DNA of 64,000 bases, from NCBI GenBank assembly GCA_027486935.1, contig JAIXOF010000028.1, positions 1 through 64,000 of the forward strand. Reading direction: 5' to 3'. Position numbers and translations under genes: made by a program. Positions 26,595-36,101 of this stretch are shown here, one piece after another (the first letter of the stretch is position 1; each line of letters begins with the position of its first letter). The notes beneath the pieces are model-generated. The model had not been told where the DNA came from, searched no databases, and saw only the letters and a program-made list of their open reading frames with translations. This DNA is from Cyanobium sp. C1_MAG_00004. Its GTDB lineage: Bacteria > Cyanobacteriota > Cyanobacteriia > PCC-6307 > Cyanobiaceae.

Positions 26595-27623
26595 GGCCTG
26601 CTGCCAGCGCAGTTCGGTCTCGTGCAGGCTGCGCTCCAGCTGGTTGAGCAGCATCAGGCGGGTGGCCAGCTTCTGCAATTCGGCTGTGGACAGTGCCTGC
26701 TGACTGGGACCATCGACCCAGTTGGTCAGATTCTCTGGCGTCCACAGTGGCAGCGGTGGATCGGGAAGGCCCTGAGGCTGACGCAGCAACTGCTCGCGCC
26801 AGCCTGTCATTTGCTGCTGCATCGCCATCACGCGGTCGCTGAGGCGCGCAGCCAGGCCGCGCAGTGACGGCTGGTTCCAGGCAACAGGGCCCAGGCGTTG
26901 AAACCCATCGAGCACCAGGATCAGGGTCTCGGTATGGGCATCAAACGCGGCCCACATCTGGGCCACGGGATGCTCGCCGGCGCCGCTGCCAAGCTCCCGC
27001 AGCGCCCCAACCCGTTGGCTCCGCAGGCTCAGCATCTGATCACGCAGCTCGCGCAGCAGGGGATCACCACCACGCCGCGGCGATGGCCGCAGGAGATGCT
27101 CGACGAGCACCCCACCCAGGCGATCGAGCAGATCCAGCAGACCCTGGCGCTGGGCAAGGCGCGCCCGGGATGGCCAGAACAAACGAATCGACAACAGCGC
27201 CATGCACACACCCAAGGCCGTCCAGACCAGGCGCAACGGCAGCCAACTGTCGAGCTGGCTGTCATGGGCCAGCCAGCCGACCACCACCACAAACAGGCAG
27301 ACGGTGTAGCCCACCTTGAGCCGCAGTCCGGCCGCCAGCAGCTGGGCCAGCAGCATGGCCAGTGGCAGGCCCACCACCAGCGGCAGCCCCTTGAGGGCTG
27401 GGTAGGCAATCAGAATGATCACAGCGCCCAGGGCCGTACCGAGCAGGCGTTGGCGCCCCAGCTCAAGGGTGTCGCCATAGCTGCCGACGCTGACGCTCAG
27501 CACAGCCAGAGAGGCGTAATAGCCATCGGCCAAGCCCGTGACATGGGTGAGGCCCTGCACCACGGCCACGGTCAGCACCAGGCGCAGGGTCGACTGAAGC
27601 GGCGTGGTGGATGGCGGCGTCAT
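26580..27623 (-). CDS. Half-size FUSC-family membrane protein, type B copy 2
   Basis: Protein of 347 residues from ATG 27623 (TGATG overlap with the upstream gene). About six membrane helices occupy the first 155 residues, ending in LLSIRLFWP, followed by a cytoplasmic helical part of about 190 residues. It is one FUSC unit; full-length pumps such as AaeB or YccS have two such units in one chain. Strong likeness to the protein at 30397-31443: both share ELGRQR(L/V)LGT-like and GWLxHxxQLxxWLPLRLxWT stretches. It probably works together with the type A protein encoded just upstream (27623-28585). Confidence 0.75.
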   Translation of the reverse strand: MTPPSTTPLQSTLRLVLTVAVVQGLTHVTGLADGYYASLAVLSVSVGSYGDTLELGRQRLLGTALGAVIILIAYPALKGLPLVVGLPLAMLLAQLLAAGLRLKVGYTVCLFVVVVGWLAHDSQLDSWLPLRLVWTALGVCMALLSIRLFWPSRARLAQRQGLLDLLDRLGGVLVEHLLRPSPRRGGDPLLRELRDQMLSLRSQRVGALRELGSGAGEHPVAQMWAAFDAHTETLILVLDGFQRLGPVAWNQPSLRGLAARLSDRVMAMQQQMTGWREQLLRQPQGLPDPPLPLWTPENLTNWVDGPSQQALSTAELQKLATRLMLLNQLERSLHETELRWQQALTRA

Positions 27624-28585
27624 CACAACTGGCGCAGCAACGCTGCACGCAACAGGCCCTGGCTCCGAAGCAGACTGTGCAGGTGCTCCAGCTGCAGACC
27701 GATGGCCAGGGGTACCAGTTGGGGAGTATCGCTGGCCTGGCTCCAGGCCAGCCACTGCTGGGGCCCGCCGACCGGCCAGGGCTGGGCTGGGCTGGAGCGA
27801 TCCGCACTGGCCAGTAACTGCAGACGATCCAGCAGCTGCTGCTGCAACGGCGTGCCGGGCCGCGGGGGCAAGCTACGGATCTGGGCCTCAAGCAGGATCC
27901 ACTGGCGCAGCACCTGACGCCAAAGCAAGGCCAACTGACCCCATCGGCGCAGAGGACCACGGGCCAGTTGCTGCAGATCCTGAATCGGAGGCAACACCTC
28001 ACTGGTGTGCAGCAGCTCCGGTGGGTTGGCTCCGGTCTCGAGCCAGAGCTGCAGACCCTGCAGCTGAACCTGCAGACGGGCACTGAGACGTTGATCGAGC
28101 TGGTGCGCCTGCATCTGCGGCTGGGGAGGCCACACCACCCAGGTGGCGAACACCGCTGCTGCGGTGCCGATCAAACCGGGAACGATGTAGTTGACCAGCA
28201 GCCGCACCTCGAAGCGGTCGCATTGGCAGAAGGTCAGCATCTCCCAGCAGGCCAGGTTGGCCAGGCCGATGCCGCCGGCCATGCCCAGCCCCTGCGCCGC
28301 CAGCCCCGCACAAAGAAGGGCAATGCTGAGCATGAACCAGCCGTTTGAAAAGGGATAGAGCACCAGCGCCACGACCACACCGATCACAATCCCGCCGACC
28401 TGCTGCAGCAGCTGGCGGCCCGGCCGGTTCTGACGGTCGTTGACAAACATCACCGCCGCCAGCATCCCGTAGGTGAGGGTGCTGCCCCGTCCGCTCCAGT
28501 TGGTGGCGGCAATGGTCAGGGCTGAAGCCAGCGCCACCCGCAGGGCATTGCGGACGGCCGGGTTCAATGGTTGAAACACTTGCAT
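27623..28585 (-). CDS. Half-size FUSC-family membrane protein, type A copy 2
   Basis: Protein of 320 residues from ATG 28585, 10 bases after the TolC stop. TM region: VRNALRVALASALTIAATNW to ATWVVWPPQPQ, about six helices, then a soluble helical part. It aligns in pattern with the protein at 31440-32390 (RKCVKLTVAAFLTAAAASYF; both end the TM block in a W-P motif and share a dividing G-x-x-x-G-x-V segment after the second helix). It forms an overlapping pair with the type B gene downstream. Confidence 0.72.
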   Translation of the reverse strand: MQVFQPLNPAVRNALRVALASALTIAATNWSGRGSTLTYGMLAAVMFVNDRQNRPGRQLLQQVGGIVIGVVVALVLYPFSNGWFMLSIALLCAGLAAQGLGMAGGIGLANLACWEMLTFCQCDRFEVRLLVNYIVPGLIGTAAAVFATWVVWPPQPQMQAHQLDQRLSARLQVQLQGLQLWLETGANPPELLHTSEVLPPIQDLQQLARGPLRRWGQLALLWRQVLRQWILLEAQIRSLPPRPGTPLQQQLLDRLQLLASADRSSPAQPWPVGGPQQWLAWSQASDTPQLVPLAIGLQLEHLHSLLRSQGLLRAALLRQL

Positions 28586-28595
28586 CAACTCCGCC

Positions 28596-30341
28596 TCAGG
28601 GGAGCTGGCCTGGATCAAGCTGCAGCAGGGGCTTGAGGGGCGCCGCCGGATCGCGGGGGACCGGAAGCAGCTCCCGCAGCAGCTGGGCGTAGCTGATGTT
28701 GACCCCGACGGTGGCGTTGAGGCGGCTGACCAGGGCACCGATCAGGCGCTCCTGGGTGTTGGACAGGTCCAGCTCGCTCGACAGCCCAGTCTGGTAGCGA
28801 AGGCGCACATCGCGAAACGCCTCGAGGGCCGCCGCCAGACCCCGGCGGGCCGAGGCCAGTTTGGCCAGGCTCGCCTCGTGGTTGAAGAACGCCTGCTCGA
28901 GCCGCAGGCGAATGGCATCGCGCTGCTCGGCGTACTGCTGGGCGGTGGCATCCGCCTGGCGGGCCAGGGCGCGGGCCTGCCCGGCGGTGGTGCCGCCATC
29001 AAACAGCAACCAGCGCAGGGTGAGCCCCAGCGACCAGGCGTAGCCGTTGCTGTTCTGCACCGGGACCAAGGTGGCACCGCAGCAGCCCCCGTTGCTAACC
29101 GTGGCATCGAACTGGTTGGTGTTGCCTGCGCTGCCGCCGGCGTTGGCGAACAGCGACAGCTTGGGCAACAGGCCAGCTGCGGTTGCGGTGCTGTTCTTGG
29201 CCAGGGCTTCGCGGGTGGCCAGGATCGCCTCCAGCTCGGGGTTGCCGCGGTAGGCCGCCAGCAGTGACGTTTCGAGATCGAGGGGCCAGCGCGGCTGGAC
29301 CGCAATCGGATCGCTGGCGGCGGGCGTGAGCTGGGGGGGCAGGTTCAGCAGCACCGCCAGCTGGCGACGGGCCACGGCCCGGTCGGCCAGGGACTGGATC
29401 AGCTGCTCCTGATCACTGGCTTCGATCGACCGGCGCCGCAGCACATCGAGCCGGGGCACCAGACCGGCCCGTTTGAGGTCCTCCGTATCCCGCAGGATCA
29501 GCAGGTCATTGCGCACGGCGGCATCGCGGATGCGCACGGTCTGGTCAGCCTGCTGCAGGCGGTAATAGGCCTCGCTGACCTTGAGCTGCAGGCTGCGCAG
29601 GTTGGCGGCATAGGTGTTGCGGGCATTGCGCAACTGGGCCCGGACCGACTGGATCTTGGGGGTGCGGGCAAAGTCGATCAGGGTGTAGTCGAGCTCGAGA
29701 CCTGCCTGGCCCTGGGTCTGGGATTCGTTGAGATAGGCGCCGCCGCCGCTAGGCACATAAAAAGCACCGCCGGGCGAAAACTGCGGCCCAAAGCCCAGGT
29801 TGCCGTTGCCCACCGGCGCGTTGAACCAAGTGCCGCTCTGGCCGCTGCCGCCGCTGGCCACGGCGCTGATGCGCGGCCACCAGGTGCCCAGGGCCGCTTG
29901 CAGGCTGGCCAGGGACGCTGCCACCTGCTCGCGCAGGGCCTGCAAGCTGGCGCTGGAGGCAAAGGCGATGGCCAGGGCCTGCTCCAGACTGAGGCCCTGG
30001 ACGCCGCTGCCCTGCAGCTGGGTGGCTGTCGGCAAGTCCAGGGGCGGTACCGGGATCGCCTGGTCAGGCCTCAGGGCACCACTGGGAGCCTGGTTGGCCT
30101 TGATCAGGTTGGCCGGCAGCGGCGGGATCGCGCTGTCCCCGGCCGGCAGACCCTGCAGGTCGTTGGGCAGCAGCGCATCGAGGGCGCGCAGCTGCTGATC
30201 CAGCTGGCGCCAGCTGCTATCGAGTTGTCGAACCGCTGTATCGCTGCTCAGGGGCCGGGACTGGGCCGCCGTTCGGGGCTGCGATGCAACCAGCAGCGGC
30301 AACAACAGCACCGCAGAGACCCGGCGCCAACGACTCTTCAT
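28596..30341 (-). CDS. TolC-type outer-membrane efflux channel
   Basis: Protein of 581 residues from ATG 30341 with a signal peptide (RRVSAVLLLPLLVASQPRTA). It has two homologous outer-membrane efflux protein halves: GLSLEQALAIAFASSASLQA starts the first and PLDLETSLLAAYRGNPELEA the second. Each half holds long helices and two short beta strands, as expected for the trimeric barrel-tunnel. An extra N-terminal stretch of about 80 residues, Pro/Gln/Leu-rich, precedes the first half. It is the exit duct of a tripartite system, and its genes are sandwiched between two pairs of FUSC genes. It is the only outer-membrane channel of this type in the window. Confidence 0.92.
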   Translation of the reverse strand: MKSRWRRVSAVLLLPLLVASQPRTAAQSRPLSSDTAVRQLDSSWRQLDQQLRALDALLPNDLQGLPAGDSAIPPLPANLIKANQAPSGALRPDQAIPVPPLDLPTATQLQGSGVQGLSLEQALAIAFASSASLQALREQVAASLASLQAALGTWWPRISAVASGGSGQSGTWFNAPVGNGNLGFGPQFSPGGAFYVPSGGGAYLNESQTQGQAGLELDYTLIDFARTPKIQSVRAQLRNARNTYAANLRSLQLKVSEAYYRLQQADQTVRIRDAAVRNDLLILRDTEDLKRAGLVPRLDVLRRRSIEASDQEQLIQSLADRAVARRQLAVLLNLPPQLTPAASDPIAVQPRWPLDLETSLLAAYRGNPELEAILATREALAKNSTATAAGLLPKLSLFANAGGSAGNTNQFDATVSNGGCCGATLVPVQNSNGYAWSLGLTLRWLLFDGGTTAGQARALARQADATAQQYAEQRDAIRLRLEQAFFNHEASLAKLASARRGLAAALEAFRDVRLRYQTGLSSELDLSNTQERLIGALVSRLNATVGVNISYAQLLRELLPVPRDPAAPLKPLLQLDPGQLP

Positions 30342-30396
30342 CTGAAGGGCGATCCAACGGGACCCGGCGCAGCCCAGTATCCATGACCTGCCGGCA

Positions 30397-31443
30397 TCAC
30401 GACAGGGGGGCACCGCGCTCCAGCCAAAGCCGCTCGGTGCGCTGCACCGCTGCAATCGCCTGACGGCACAGCTGGTGCCGGGCCGCCAGGTGCTGCAGCC
30501 GCACCAGCGCCATGCGGTTGATCGCGGGGTCCTCGAGCAGGGCCTCGCTGGCCAGCCAACGGGGCGGCGGTTCAAACGGCTGAACCTGCAGCCCCCGGGG
30601 GCTGGCAAGGGCCTGGCCCCACTGCTCCATGCGCCGCGCCAGCGAGGCCAGCAGTTCGGCCTCGGCCAGGTGCAGGGTCTGCATGTCGCCGGTGAAGTCC
30701 TGCGGCAGGCGGCGCTGGACGCCCTGCACCAGCCCCAGCAGCCGCGAACAGCATTCGTCGATCGCCGCAAGCAGGTCCAGGGCCGGGTGGGGGCGCGAGG
30801 CTCCCCCCAGCTCATCGCGCAGGGCCGGAAGGGCGGCGCGCAGGCCCATCAGCTCCCGCCGCGCCGCAGCCAGGGCCGGCATCATCACCGGCATGCCGGG
30901 CCGGCTGACGGCGGCGGCGGCCCCATCCAGCAGCGGCGCCAGTGACCGCAACAACGCTCCCCAGCCCTCCTGGCTGCGGGCGACGGCGGTGGCCGGCCAC
31001 AGCAGCCGCAGGCTGAGCAGGGCCACGATCACGCCGAACACCGTCCAGGCCAGGCGCAGGGGCAACCACTGCGCCAGCTGGTCGTTGTGCACCAACCAGC
31101 CCATCACGATCACCATGCCGCCCACCTTGTAGCCCGCCTTCCAGCCGAACAGCCCCCCCAACAGCCGCTGCAGGCCCAGGGCCAGGGCAATCCCCACAGG
31201 AAACGGCAGCCCCGCCAGGCCGTCATAAAAGGTGATGACGATCAGGCCACCGACGATGGTGCCCAGCACCCGCTGGCGGCCCAGCGCCAGGCTGCCGCCG
31301 TAGGTGTCAGCCATCACGGCGATCACCGCCATGGTCGCGTAGTAACCGAATGGCATGCCGCTGATCCAGGCAAAGCCGTTGGTGAGTCCCGCCACCAGGG
31401 CCAGCCGCAGCTCAGCGCGGCGCCACAACCCCGGCCGTGTCAT
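30397..31443 (-). CDS. Half-size FUSC-family membrane protein, type B copy 1
   Basis: Protein of 348 residues, ATGA overlap with the upstream type A gene. The TM block runs from RAELRLALVAGLTNGFAWIS to LLSLRLLWPATAV with about six helices; the rest is a helical cytoplasmic domain. Shared features with 26580-27623 are LALGRQRVLGTIVGG, GWLVHNDQLAQWLPLRLAWT and a GYYA motif in the second helix. It is probably the second half of a two-chain pump with the protein at 31440-32390. Confidence 0.75.
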   Translation of the reverse strand: MTRPGLWRRAELRLALVAGLTNGFAWISGMPFGYYATMAVIAVMADTYGGSLALGRQRVLGTIVGGLIVITFYDGLAGLPFPVGIALALGLQRLLGGLFGWKAGYKVGGMVIVMGWLVHNDQLAQWLPLRLAWTVFGVIVALLSLRLLWPATAVARSQEGWGALLRSLAPLLDGAAAAVSRPGMPVMMPALAAARRELMGLRAALPALRDELGGASRPHPALDLLAAIDECCSRLLGLVQGVQRRLPQDFTGDMQTLHLAEAELLASLARRMEQWGQALASPRGLQVQPFEPPPRWLASEALLEDPAINRMALVRLQHLAARHQLCRQAIAAVQRTERLWLERGAPLS

Positions 31444-32390
31444 CGGCGCCCGCCCTGCTGCAGGCGGGCCAGGGTGGTCAGGCCCGCCTGCAGGGGATCA
31501 AGCTCCTCGGCCACCGCCAGCAGCGGCAACGGCCGCGCGGCGCTGGTGGCCAGCTCGCGCCAGAGCGAGGCCACAGGCGGCTGCCGCGGCGGCCCGGCGG
31601 GGCTGGTCAGCAACTGCTCGAGCCCATCGAGCGAATGGGCCAACTCCGGCACGGGGGCCACGGCCCCCAGCAGCCGCTCCCACTGGATCCAGTGGTGTTG
31701 CACCTGGTTCCAGAGCAGCAGGCGCTGGCGCCAGCGCCCACAGTGCAGCTGCGAACGCCGGGGGCCCAGGCGCTCAAGCGCCACCCAGGACTCCATCCGT
31801 TGCAGGGCGCCGGTTAAACCGGCCGGCGCCAGGGGCCGGGGCCGGGGCTGGTCCAGCTCCAGCCAGGCGCGGTAAGCCCGCAGCTGGGCGGTCAACTGGC
31901 GGCAAAGGTCCGTTTCGGTGCGCTCCAGCAGATCCAGGCGGTTGCGCGGCCACAGGGCAAGGCCCACCAGCAAGGCGATCGCACAGCCGAAACTGGTGTC
32001 GACGGCGCGGTTGAACACATAGAACCAGTCCAGCTCGGCGTGGGAGGGGATCATCAGGAACATCACGCTCACCAGCACCGCCGTGCTGAGTCCCGACTGC
32101 CAACCCAGGATCCGCAGCACGGGCAGGATCAGCACCATGGACACCAGCACACCGATCCAGCCCGAAAGGATGGTGTGCACCAGAAAGGTCACCAGTCCAC
32201 CGGCGATCGTGCCAAGAATCCGCGAACGGGCCGCCGCGATCGTCTGTTCGTCGTTGTCATCAACGACGATGACCACCGCCAGCAGGGGATACCAGACGTA
32301 GGCGATGCGTTCGAAATAGCTCGCCGCCGCCGCCGTCAGAAAGGCCGCCACCGTCAGCTTGACGCACTTGCGCAGCAGCTCTGGATTCAT
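31440..32390 (-). CDS. Half-size FUSC-family membrane protein, type A copy 1
   Basis: Protein of 316 residues, ATG 32390. TM block: VKLTVAAFLTAAAASYFERI to LLVGLALWPRNRL, with a DDNDEQT acidic loop after the second helix and RSRILGTIAGGLVTFLVHTI. A soluble C-terminal helical part of about 165 residues follows. It is the first gene of a leftward five-gene set (type A, type B, TolC, type A, type B). FUSC pumps of plants and enterobacteria export aromatic carboxylic acids, but the substrate here is unknown. The divergent mgtC-like gene starts 86 bases away. Confidence 0.75.
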   Translation of the reverse strand: MNPELLRKCVKLTVAAFLTAAAASYFERIAYVWYPLLAVVIVVDDNDEQTIAAARSRILGTIAGGLVTFLVHTILSGWIGVLVSMVLILPVLRILGWQSGLSTAVLVSVMFLMIPSHAELDWFYVFNRAVDTSFGCAIALLVGLALWPRNRLDLLERTETDLCRQLTAQLRAYRAWLELDQPRPRPLAPAGLTGALQRMESWVALERLGPRRSQLHCGRWRQRLLLWNQVQHHWIQWERLLGAVAPVPELAHSLDGLEQLLTSPAGPPRQPPVASLWRELATSAARPLPLLAVAEELDPLQAGLTTLARLQQGGRR

Positions 32391-32476
32391 GGCGACGGGT
32401 CCAGGCCAGCCGTCGCCAGAGTATGGCGGGATCGATGCTGCGGGCCAATCATGGGGAGACCTCGTGGCCCTCGCCC

Positions 32477-32926
32477 ATGTCCCTGATGCCGGCGGTGATC
32501 GACAGCAATCTCGATGCCATCCTGCGCATGGGTCTGGCGGTGCTGTGCGGCCTGGCCGTGGGGCTCAACCGGGCCCACCATGGCGGCACCATGCATCCCA
32601 ACCGGCTGCGGGTGCACGGGCTGGTGGCGCTCAGCGCCTGCCTGATGGTGCTGGCCGCCGGCGATCACCCCGATGCCCGCAGCCGCACCATTCAGGGGGT
32701 GGCCACCGGCGTGGGTTTTCTGGGGGCCGGCGAAATCATGGGACCCGGACGCGGCGGCGAACTGGCGACCCCCGAGGTGCGGGGACTCACCAGTGCCGCC
32801 TCGATCTGGTTTTCGGCCGCCCTCGGAGTGACCGTGGCGGCATCAACGCCGGTGCTGGCGGGGGTCGCGCTGGTGCTGGCGCTGATCACCCTGACCAAAC
32901 GCAACAGCAACAACCATGGTCAGTAA
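32477..32926 (+). CDS. MgtC/SapB-family membrane protein
   Basis: Protein of 149 residues from ATG 32477 (an earlier ATG at 32423 would add a non-hydrophobic extension). MgtC signatures: MGLAVLCGLAVGLNRA (helix 1 and the R motif), LRVHGLVALSACLMVL, and the central GVGFLGAGEIM followed by VRGLTSAASIWFSAALGVTV. It is a normal short form with four or five helices and no C-terminal ACT-like domain. Family members affect Mg2+ limitation survival and ATP synthase activity in pathogens; in cyanobacteria the function is unknown. It overlaps the convergent LCP gene by 7 bases. Confidence 0.88.
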   Translation: MSLMPAVIDSNLDAILRMGLAVLCGLAVGLNRAHHGGTMHPNRLRVHGLVALSACLMVLAAGDHPDARSRTIQGVATGVGFLGAGEIMGPGRGGELATPEVRGLTSAASIWFSAALGVTVAASTPVLAGVALVLALITLTKRNSNNHGQ

Positions 32927-33861
32927 AGAAAGCGGTAGCGGTCCTCGCCCCCGTCGCCCGAGCCGACACCGGCGGTGGGCTGGGGCCATTCGGCATCCCA
33001 GTAACTGATGCCGTTGCGCATGAACGGACGCCCGGCCAGCCGTTTGGTGTCGAGCTGGGTGGTGCCCATGGCGGTGATCAGACCGCCCAGCTCCATCGGT
33101 CCCAGATCGGTCCTGAGGTCCTTGCCGGCCGCCGACAGCAGGGCCGGCAGGCGCACCAGGTGCTCGGGCCGGGTCAGCTTGCGGAACAGGGCCTGCCAGG
33201 CCAGCTGCTGTCGCTCGAGCCGGCCGATGTCGCCGAGCTCGTCATGGCGGAAGCGCAGAAAACCCTCAAGGTCCCGGCCCTTGAGGTTCTGCAGACCGGG
33301 TTGCAGGTCGATCGCCAGCCCCTGGCTGCGGTCTGTGTAATAAAGCCGCTTGGGCACATTGACCTCGATGCCACCGATGGCGTCGGCCATGCGGCGGATG
33401 GCGCCCAGATTGACCATCACGTGATGGCTGATCGGCCGGCCCAGCTTGCGCGAGAGCTCCCGCTTGAGCAGATCGATGCCGCCAAGGGCGTAAAGGGCAT
33501 TGATCTTGTTGGGTCCGTAGCCCTCAGCCTCGATGTAGGAATCGCGCGGCACCTGGATGATGCGGGTGACGCCCCCGTCGACCCGCAGGGCTGCGATCAC
33601 ATCGGTGTTGCCACCTCCCACATCGGTGCCCACCAACAGGATGTCCTGGTCCCCGACCCCGCTCCAGGCGGCAAAGGGATTGGTGATGGCCGGGTTCTCG
33701 ACCCTGCCTGTGCTGAGCATCTGGGTCAGGGGCACCGCCAGCAGCAGGCCCCCCGTCAGACCGACCAGCATGGCCGCCAGAACCTTGCCGACGCGGCCGC
33801 GCCTGCGGGGCCGCACGCTGGGGGTCGATGGCTGGCGGCGCACCGCCGCAGAGCGTTTCAT
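32920..33861 (-). CDS. LytR-CpsA-Psr (LCP) family phosphotransferase
   Basis: Protein of 313 residues. It has an Arg-rich cytoplasmic N-terminus, one membrane helix (about 27-47) and an external LCP domain. Family motifs are ILLVGTDVGGGNTDVIAALR (with D-x-x-x-x-x-T-D), IIQVPRDSYIE (pyrophosphate-binding Arg/Asp), KINALYALGGID, and FLRFRHDELGDIGRLERQQL (R-x-D and R-x-x-R-Q). It transfers glycopolymers from lipid carrier to the cell wall or envelope. The head groups used by cyanobacteria are unproven. An ABC exporter gene follows upstream on the same strand. Confidence 0.93.
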   Translation of the reverse strand: MKRSAAVRRQPSTPSVRPRRRGRVGKVLAAMLVGLTGGLLLAVPLTQMLSTGRVENPAITNPFAAWSGVGDQDILLVGTDVGGGNTDVIAALRVDGGVTRIIQVPRDSYIEAEGYGPNKINALYALGGIDLLKRELSRKLGRPISHHVMVNLGAIRRMADAIGGIEVNVPKRLYYTDRSQGLAIDLQPGLQNLKGRDLEGFLRFRHDELGDIGRLERQQLAWQALFRKLTRPEHLVRLPALLSAAGKDLRTDLGPMELGGLITAMGTTQLDTKRLAGRPFMRNGISYWDAEWPQPTAGVGSGDGGEDRYRFLY

Positions 33862-33895
33862 TCCCGAAAAGCTATTGCAAGGGCGTGCCGGTCCC

Positions 33896-35683
33896 TCACA
33901 GGCTCAGGGCCTCGTCGGGCCGCAGACCGACCTGCACCCGCCACAGGTTGGCGTAAGCACCCCCACGGGCCATCAGGGCATCGTGGCGTCCGCTTTCGAC
34001 CAGCCGTCCCTGTTCGAGCACCACGATGCGATCGGCGTGGCGCACCGTCGACAGGCGGTGGGCGATCACCAGGGTGGTCCGATCGGCCGTGAGCCGGTCA
34101 AGGGAGCGCTGAATCGCCGCCTCGGTCTCGTTGTCGACTGCAGCGGTCGCTTCATCAAGAATCAGCACCGGCGGATCCTTGAGGATCGCCCGGGCCAGGG
34201 CGATGCGCTGACGCTGCCCCCCCGACAGGCGCTGACCCCGCTCGCCGACCAGGGTGTCGTAGCCCTGGGGCAGATCCTCGATGAAACCGGCGGCCTCGGC
34301 CAGGGCCGCCGCCCGCGCAATCGCCTGACGGGTAGCCCCAAAGCTGCCATAGGCGATGTTGTCGGCCACGCTGCCGTGAAAGAGGAACACCTCCTGGGAC
34401 ACCAGACCGATGGCCTTGCGCAGGTCATCGAGCCGCAGCTGATCGATCGGGATGCCATCGAGCAGGATCCTGCCCCCCTGCAGGCCATAGAGCCGCAACA
34501 GCAGCTTGACCAGGGTGCTTTTGCCCGAACCGGTGGATCCGACAATGCCGATCGTGCTGCCGGCCGGAATCGTCAGATCAAAGTTCTCGAGCAGGGGGTC
34601 GCGCCCCCCGTAAGCAAAGCTGACAGCTTCAAAGCGGATCTCGCCTTCGACCATGCCCAGCGGCAGAGGCGTCGAACCACCGGCCAGGGCGACCGGCGTG
34701 TCGAGCAGATCGAGGACCCGGTTGGTCGAGGCCATGGCCCGCTGGTAGTCATCGAGGGTGCGGCCCAGGGTGGTCAGGGGCCACAACAACCGCTGGGTGA
34801 TGAACACCAAAAAGGAATAGGTGCCCACAGCAATCGCACCGCGCCAGGCCTGCAGGCCGCCGATCAGCAGAATCGCCAGAAACGCAAACAGAATCGCAAA
34901 GCGAATCAAGGGAATGAAGGCTGCCGACAGCCTGATCGCCCGCCGGTTGGCGGCCCGATAGTCCTCGCTGTCGCTGCGCAGCCGCTCCAGCTCCCAGCCT
35001 TCGGCGGTGTAACTCTTGATCGTCAGCATGCCGCCCAGGTTGTTGGCCAGGCGACTGGCGAGATCGCCCGCTTTTTCGCGCACCTGGCTGTATCGCGGTG
35101 CCAGACGCTTCTGGAAACGCAACGAACCCCAGAGGATCAGCGGAATCGGCAGAAACGAGACCCCAGCCACGGTCGGCGAGAGATAGAGCATCGCCCCACC
35201 AACGGCCAGAACCGTGGTGATCAGCTGCAGGATCTCGTTGGCGCCGTGATCGAGAAAACGCTCCAGTTGGTTGATGTCGTCATTGAGGATGGTCAGCAAC
35301 CTGCCGCTGCTGCCTGTCTCAAAAAAGGCCATCTCGAGCTGCTGCAGGTGGCCATAGGCCTCCAGCCTCAGCTCGTGCTGCACGGTCTGGGCCAGGTTGC
35401 GCCAGAGGAGTCCATAGAGGTACTCGAACAGCGACTCGGCGCTCCAGATGACGAACGACAGCACCGCCAGCACAGCCAGTTGGCCAGGCACCGTTGCGAC
35501 CCCGAAAGCGGCCAGCCAGGCATTGTCCTGACGCACCACCACATCGACAGCCAGGCCGATCAGCACCGGCGGCGCCAGGTCGAACAGCTTGTTGAGCACC
35601 GAACAGAGGCTGGCCAGCTGCAGCTGTCGGCGATGGGGGCCCAGGCTGAGCAGCAGACGATGCAACGGGGCAACAGTTGGCAT
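33896..35683 (-). CDS. ABC transporter, fused permease and ATPase (MsbA-like exporter)
   Basis: Protein of 595 residues from ATG 35683. It is a half-transporter with six N-terminal membrane helices (about 15-310) and a C-terminal nucleotide-binding domain: Walker [12 protein letters not shown]-loop around LVSQEVFL, signature [14 protein letters not shown], Walker [12 protein letters not shown], and H-loop VIAHRLSTV. It works as a homodimer. The type is shared by lipid flippases and multidrug exporters, so the substrate is open. Confidence 0.95.
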   Translation of the reverse strand: MPTVAPLHRLLLSLGPHRRQLQLASLCSVLNKLFDLAPPVLIGLAVDVVVRQDNAWLAAFGVATVPGQLAVLAVLSFVIWSAESLFEYLYGLLWRNLAQTVQHELRLEAYGHLQQLEMAFFETGSSGRLLTILNDDINQLERFLDHGANEILQLITTVLAVGGAMLYLSPTVAGVSFLPIPLILWGSLRFQKRLAPRYSQVREKAGDLASRLANNLGGMLTIKSYTAEGWELERLRSDSEDYRAANRRAIRLSAAFIPLIRFAILFAFLAILLIGGLQAWRGAIAVGTYSFLVFITQRLLWPLTTLGRTLDDYQRAMASTNRVLDLLDTPVALAGGSTPLPLGMVEGEIRFEAVSFAYGGRDPLLENFDLTIPAGSTIGIVGSTGSGKSTLVKLLLRLYGLQGGRILLDGIPIDQLRLDDLRKAIGLVSQEVFLFHGSVADNIAYGSFGATRQAIARAAALAEAAGFIEDLPQGYDTLVGERGQRLSGGQRQRIALARAILKDPPVLILDEATAAVDNETEAAIQRSLDRLTADRTTLVIAHRLSTVRHADRIVVLEQGRLVESGRHDALMARGGAYANLWRVQVGLRPDEALSL

Positions 35684-35728
35684 CAACGGCAGCCCTGATT
35701 AGCAGTGGGGTAGCGCATTCTTCAAACC

Positions 35729-36061
35729 ATGGCTTATTGCCGAACCCAACTGCCGGTGTCCGTGCCGATTAGGGATCTTGATGGCCTGATCGCAGAGCTG
35801 ATCCGCGGAATCGGCATGCAGGTGGAACGGCAACCCGATCACCGGGACTGGCTGATCGGAACAGAGCCGCCCCAGCCTGCACTCAGGGCAAATGAGCATG
35901 TGACCCTGCTGTGCGACTGGAGCAACCTGCGCAATACAGGAGAACTCACCATCGAAACCCGCAGCGGTGAATCGATGGCCCATGCGTGCACCAGGGCTCA
36001 ATTGTTGTTTCAGCAGTTCTGCGGAACCGTGCTGGGCCCGCTGGGTGGGAGTGGGGACTGA
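35729..36061 (+). CDS. Hypothetical protein, 110 residues
   Basis: A small, mildly acidic soluble protein (MAYCRTQLPVSVPIRDL start) without membrane segment or recognised motif. LLCDWSNLRNTGELTIETRSGESMA is a beta-hairpin-like stretch followed by a helix. Similar small proteins occur in picocyanobacteria, but no family name can be supported. Starts 45 bases from the divergent ABC exporter gene. Confidence 0.6.
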   Translation: MAYCRTQLPVSVPIRDLDGLIAELIRGIGMQVERQPDHRDWLIGTEPPQPALRANEHVTLLCDWSNLRNTGELTIETRSGESMAHACTRAQLLFQQFCGTVLGPLGGSGD

Positions 36062-36085
36062 CCCCTCTGGACGTGAATCCAGGGG
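36062..36085. terminator. Hairpin between converging genes
   Basis: CCC-t-CTGGA, loop cgtgaa, TCCAG-GGG: a stem of about eight pairs with one bulged T, between the stop of the small gene at 36061 and the stop of the RNA-binding protein gene at 36102. No T-run follows; it may serve both directions. Confidence 0.5.
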
Positions 36086-36101
36086 ATCAGCCCCAGGGGG
36101 A

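Noticed and set aside
33557-35698. A 713-codon plus-strand frame opposite the LCP and ABC exporter genes.
   Set aside because: The real genes have clear motifs; this frame has only biased composition.
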